Below are positions 62,808 through 64,000 of a stretch of DNA of 64,000 nt, piece after piece. Every line of letters starts with the position of its first letter. Within the stretch, counting starts at the first letter, position 1. Below the pieces are notes generated by a model that worked only from the letters and a program-made list of their open reading frames with translations, was not told the DNA's origin and ran no database searches. Source of the stretch: Clostridia bacterium (GTDB taxonomy: Bacteria; Bacillota; Clostridia; Oscillospirales; Acutalibacteraceae). The translations under genes and the position numbers were made by a program. The stretch lies in assembly GCA_017407755.1 (NCBI GenBank), contig JAFQVY010000001.1:186001-250000 (forward strand), read 5' to 3'.

Positions 62808-64000
62808 TTATATGTAAGATTTAATTAGTCCTGCTAATTTTTTCTGGATAATCGTTGCATCTGCCACGGTGATTCTTCCGTCACAGTTTAAATCCGCAAG
62901 CTTCTTATTATTATCGGACATTTCTCCGATTTTTGCAAGATATTTCTGAATAATCGTTGCATCTGCAATAGAAATTTTTCCGTCGCCGTTGGCGTCCCCT
63001 GCTAAAGAAGACTCGCCGGGTGCCATTCCGACTTCGTCAAAGGTTGCTTCATCGAAGGTCGCTTCATCAAAAGTGGCTTCGTCTTCTGTTGCCTCGTCAG
63101 TTGTAGCAGGCAAGGTTTCCTCAGGCTCTGAGGGTAGCGGTTCAGTAACCTCAGGCACTGTATTTTCAGGAACTGTGGCATCCGGCACAGAAGGTGTCGG
63201 CACTGTAGTTTCAGGCACAGCAGGTGCAGGCACCTTGTGCTTGTAAACAAGGTCAGTAAAATCTAAAACACACCACCCTGTATATCCGTCGTAAGTTGTC
63301 TTGCCCCAAGTGTAGCCGTCAGCGCTTTTGGTAGCCGTGACAACTATTTCTGTCCCGTCAGGAATAGCCGTAAGGGTTTTATAGCTTGTCCCTGCTCCTT
63401 TTCGCAGATTAACTCCATCATAAGAGTCAACCTTATAAACGTCGCCGCCTAAAGACTGATAATAGTCTTCTTTAGACTGACCTTCGGTAATATAAATATA
63501 ACCCTTAAACACCCAAGTGCTGTTGTAAACGCCGCCGTTTGAGGCGTCTACATCTGCATAGGTCAGGTAAAAGGTTTCACCGCCGTAAGCGGAATTTGAA
63601 AAAGTAATAACACCGTCTTCAATTTTTTCAACCACCGCCACGTGACCGCCGCCTGTGGTGTAATTCCAGCAAGCAACTGCACCAAGCTTGGGCTTACTGC
63701 CGTAAGGATAATACTTGTTTTCTTTATTAAATTGCCACCAGGTATCGGCATCATTTAAGCTTAAATTAGGTTCATATCCCATAATCTCGTAGGCTCTGCC
63801 CCAAGCGTAAGCCGTACAGTTTGGCATACCAAAACCAAATCTTTCGTACTTGTTAAGGTCGCTGTAATAATATTTATTGGACTTTGACGGTGCCTTAAGC
63901 CTTGGTGCAAAGGTATACTTAGAACCGATTTCTGCTGTGTCGTTGTTTGCCGCCGACACAACCGCTATTGGCGCCACCACCATAATAATCATAATAAAAA
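62808..64000 (-). CDS. Secreted CHAP/SH3 protein with dockerin (5' partial)
   Basis: The frame is open past the right edge; the first residues in view (VVAPIAVVSAA) are the end of a signal peptide, so the start lies outside the window. A CHAP amidase/peptidase domain follows (catalytic Cys in MPNCTAYAWGR, His in GGGHVAVVEK), then an SH3 domain (YDGVNLRKGAGTSYKTL), a Pro/Thr/Glu-rich linker, a DEATF tandem repeat and a type I dockerin at the C-terminus (GDANGDGKISIADATIIQK and DLNCDGRITVADATIIQK). It should cut cell wall crosslinks or proteins at the surface. asnS follows 24 nt downstream. Confidence 0.88.
   Translation of the reverse strand, partial: FIMIIMVVAPIAVVSAANNDTAEIGSKYTFAPRLKAPSKSNKYYYSDLNKYERFGFGMPNCTAYAWGRAYEIMGYEPNLSLNDADTWWQFNKENKYYPYGSKPKLGAVACWNYTTGGGHVAVVEKIEDGVITFSNSAYGGETFYLTYADVDASNGGVYNSTWVFKGYIYITEGQSKEDYYQSLGGDVYKVDSYDGVNLRKGAGTSYKTLTAIPDGTEIVVTATKSADGYTWGKTTYDGYTGWCVLDFTDLVYKHKVPAPAVPETTVPTPSVPDATVPENTVPEVTEPLPSEPEETLPATTDEATEDEATFDEATFDEATFDEVGMAPGESSLAGDANGDGKISIADATIIQKYLAKIGEMSDNNKKLADLNCDGRITVADATIIQKKLAGLIKSYI
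63030..63096 (-). repeat. DEATF tandem repeat
   Basis: A 15-bp unit encoding D-E-A-T-F, repeated about three times, with degenerate copies on each side (DEATEDEATF ...). It sits in the linker before the dockerin and may vary in copy number. Confidence 0.7.

Overview
The window looks like a chromosomal segment of a spore-forming, starch-degrading member of the Clostridia, most like Ruminococcus bromii or a close relative. The evidence is (i) four type I dockerin proteins, (ii) three secreted GH13 amylases with CBM26-like starch-binding modules next to a dockerin/CBM/Ig-like protein, (iii) a SpoIIP homologue, (iv) a GatCAB amidotransferase beside AsnRS, and (v) a canonical Firmicutes S10-spc-alpha ribosomal operon. 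The genus assignment is an inference; no 16S gene is present. No scaffoldin or cohesin gene, CRISPR array, insertion sequence, phage or replication origin was recognised.

Layout. 1-356: end of a CotH-like dockerin protein. 486-4825: a GT2 glycosyltransferase that appears to start with ACG, then a fused ABC ATPase-permease. 4883-7563 (minus): coaX, ECF S component, birA and a flavin reductase-like gene. 7764-9556: split transketolase, followed by a small lipoprotein. 10082-25471 (minus): one block from rpsJ to rplQ with secY, adk, map, a KOW protein, infA and rpoA, headed by a consensus promoter and a structured leader of about 290 nt that contains a terminator-like hairpin. 26015-27984: a MurT/GatD-like pair whose GatD lacks the expected catalytic Cys and His. 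28013-30643 (minus): hexapeptide-repeat protein, PAP2 phosphatase, Nudix hydrolase, and a protein of unknown function behind a perfect consensus promoter. 30829-33825: murI, a YwiB-like gene, argS. 33944-39956: rsmA, a tiny Asn/Gln-rich protein, a LUD protein, a cell-wall amidase, a Fur-family regulator and gatCAB. 40043-49649 (minus): the starch cluster. 49884-55045 (minus): rarA, glyA, dusB, a membrane protein and spoIIP. 55198-57405: a papain-family protease with dockerin. 57483-64000: amidohydrolase, tRNA-Thr, an EpsG-like membrane protein, a duplicated-domain lipoprotein, a divergent HTH regulator/lipoprotein pair with paired operators, asnS, and a CHAP/SH3/dockerin protein cut by the right edge.

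How the parts work together. The starch cluster reads from the dockerin/CBM26/Ig-like protein into amylase 3, amylase 2 and then (separately terminated) amylase 1. The amylases carry starch-binding modules but no dockerin, so only the first protein could plug into a cohesin scaffold. The other dockerin proteins (CotH-like, papain-like protease, CHAP/SH3) suggest that the scaffold also displays proteins other than glycosidases. The ribosomal block and the tRNA-related genes (argS, asnS, gatCAB, dusB, tRNA-Thr) are housekeeping. Several start sites were moved from the longest frame to the one supported by a ribosome binding site, and rpmJ and rpmD, too short for routine ORF listing, were added. 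Motif comparisons with named families were made from memory, not by alignment.
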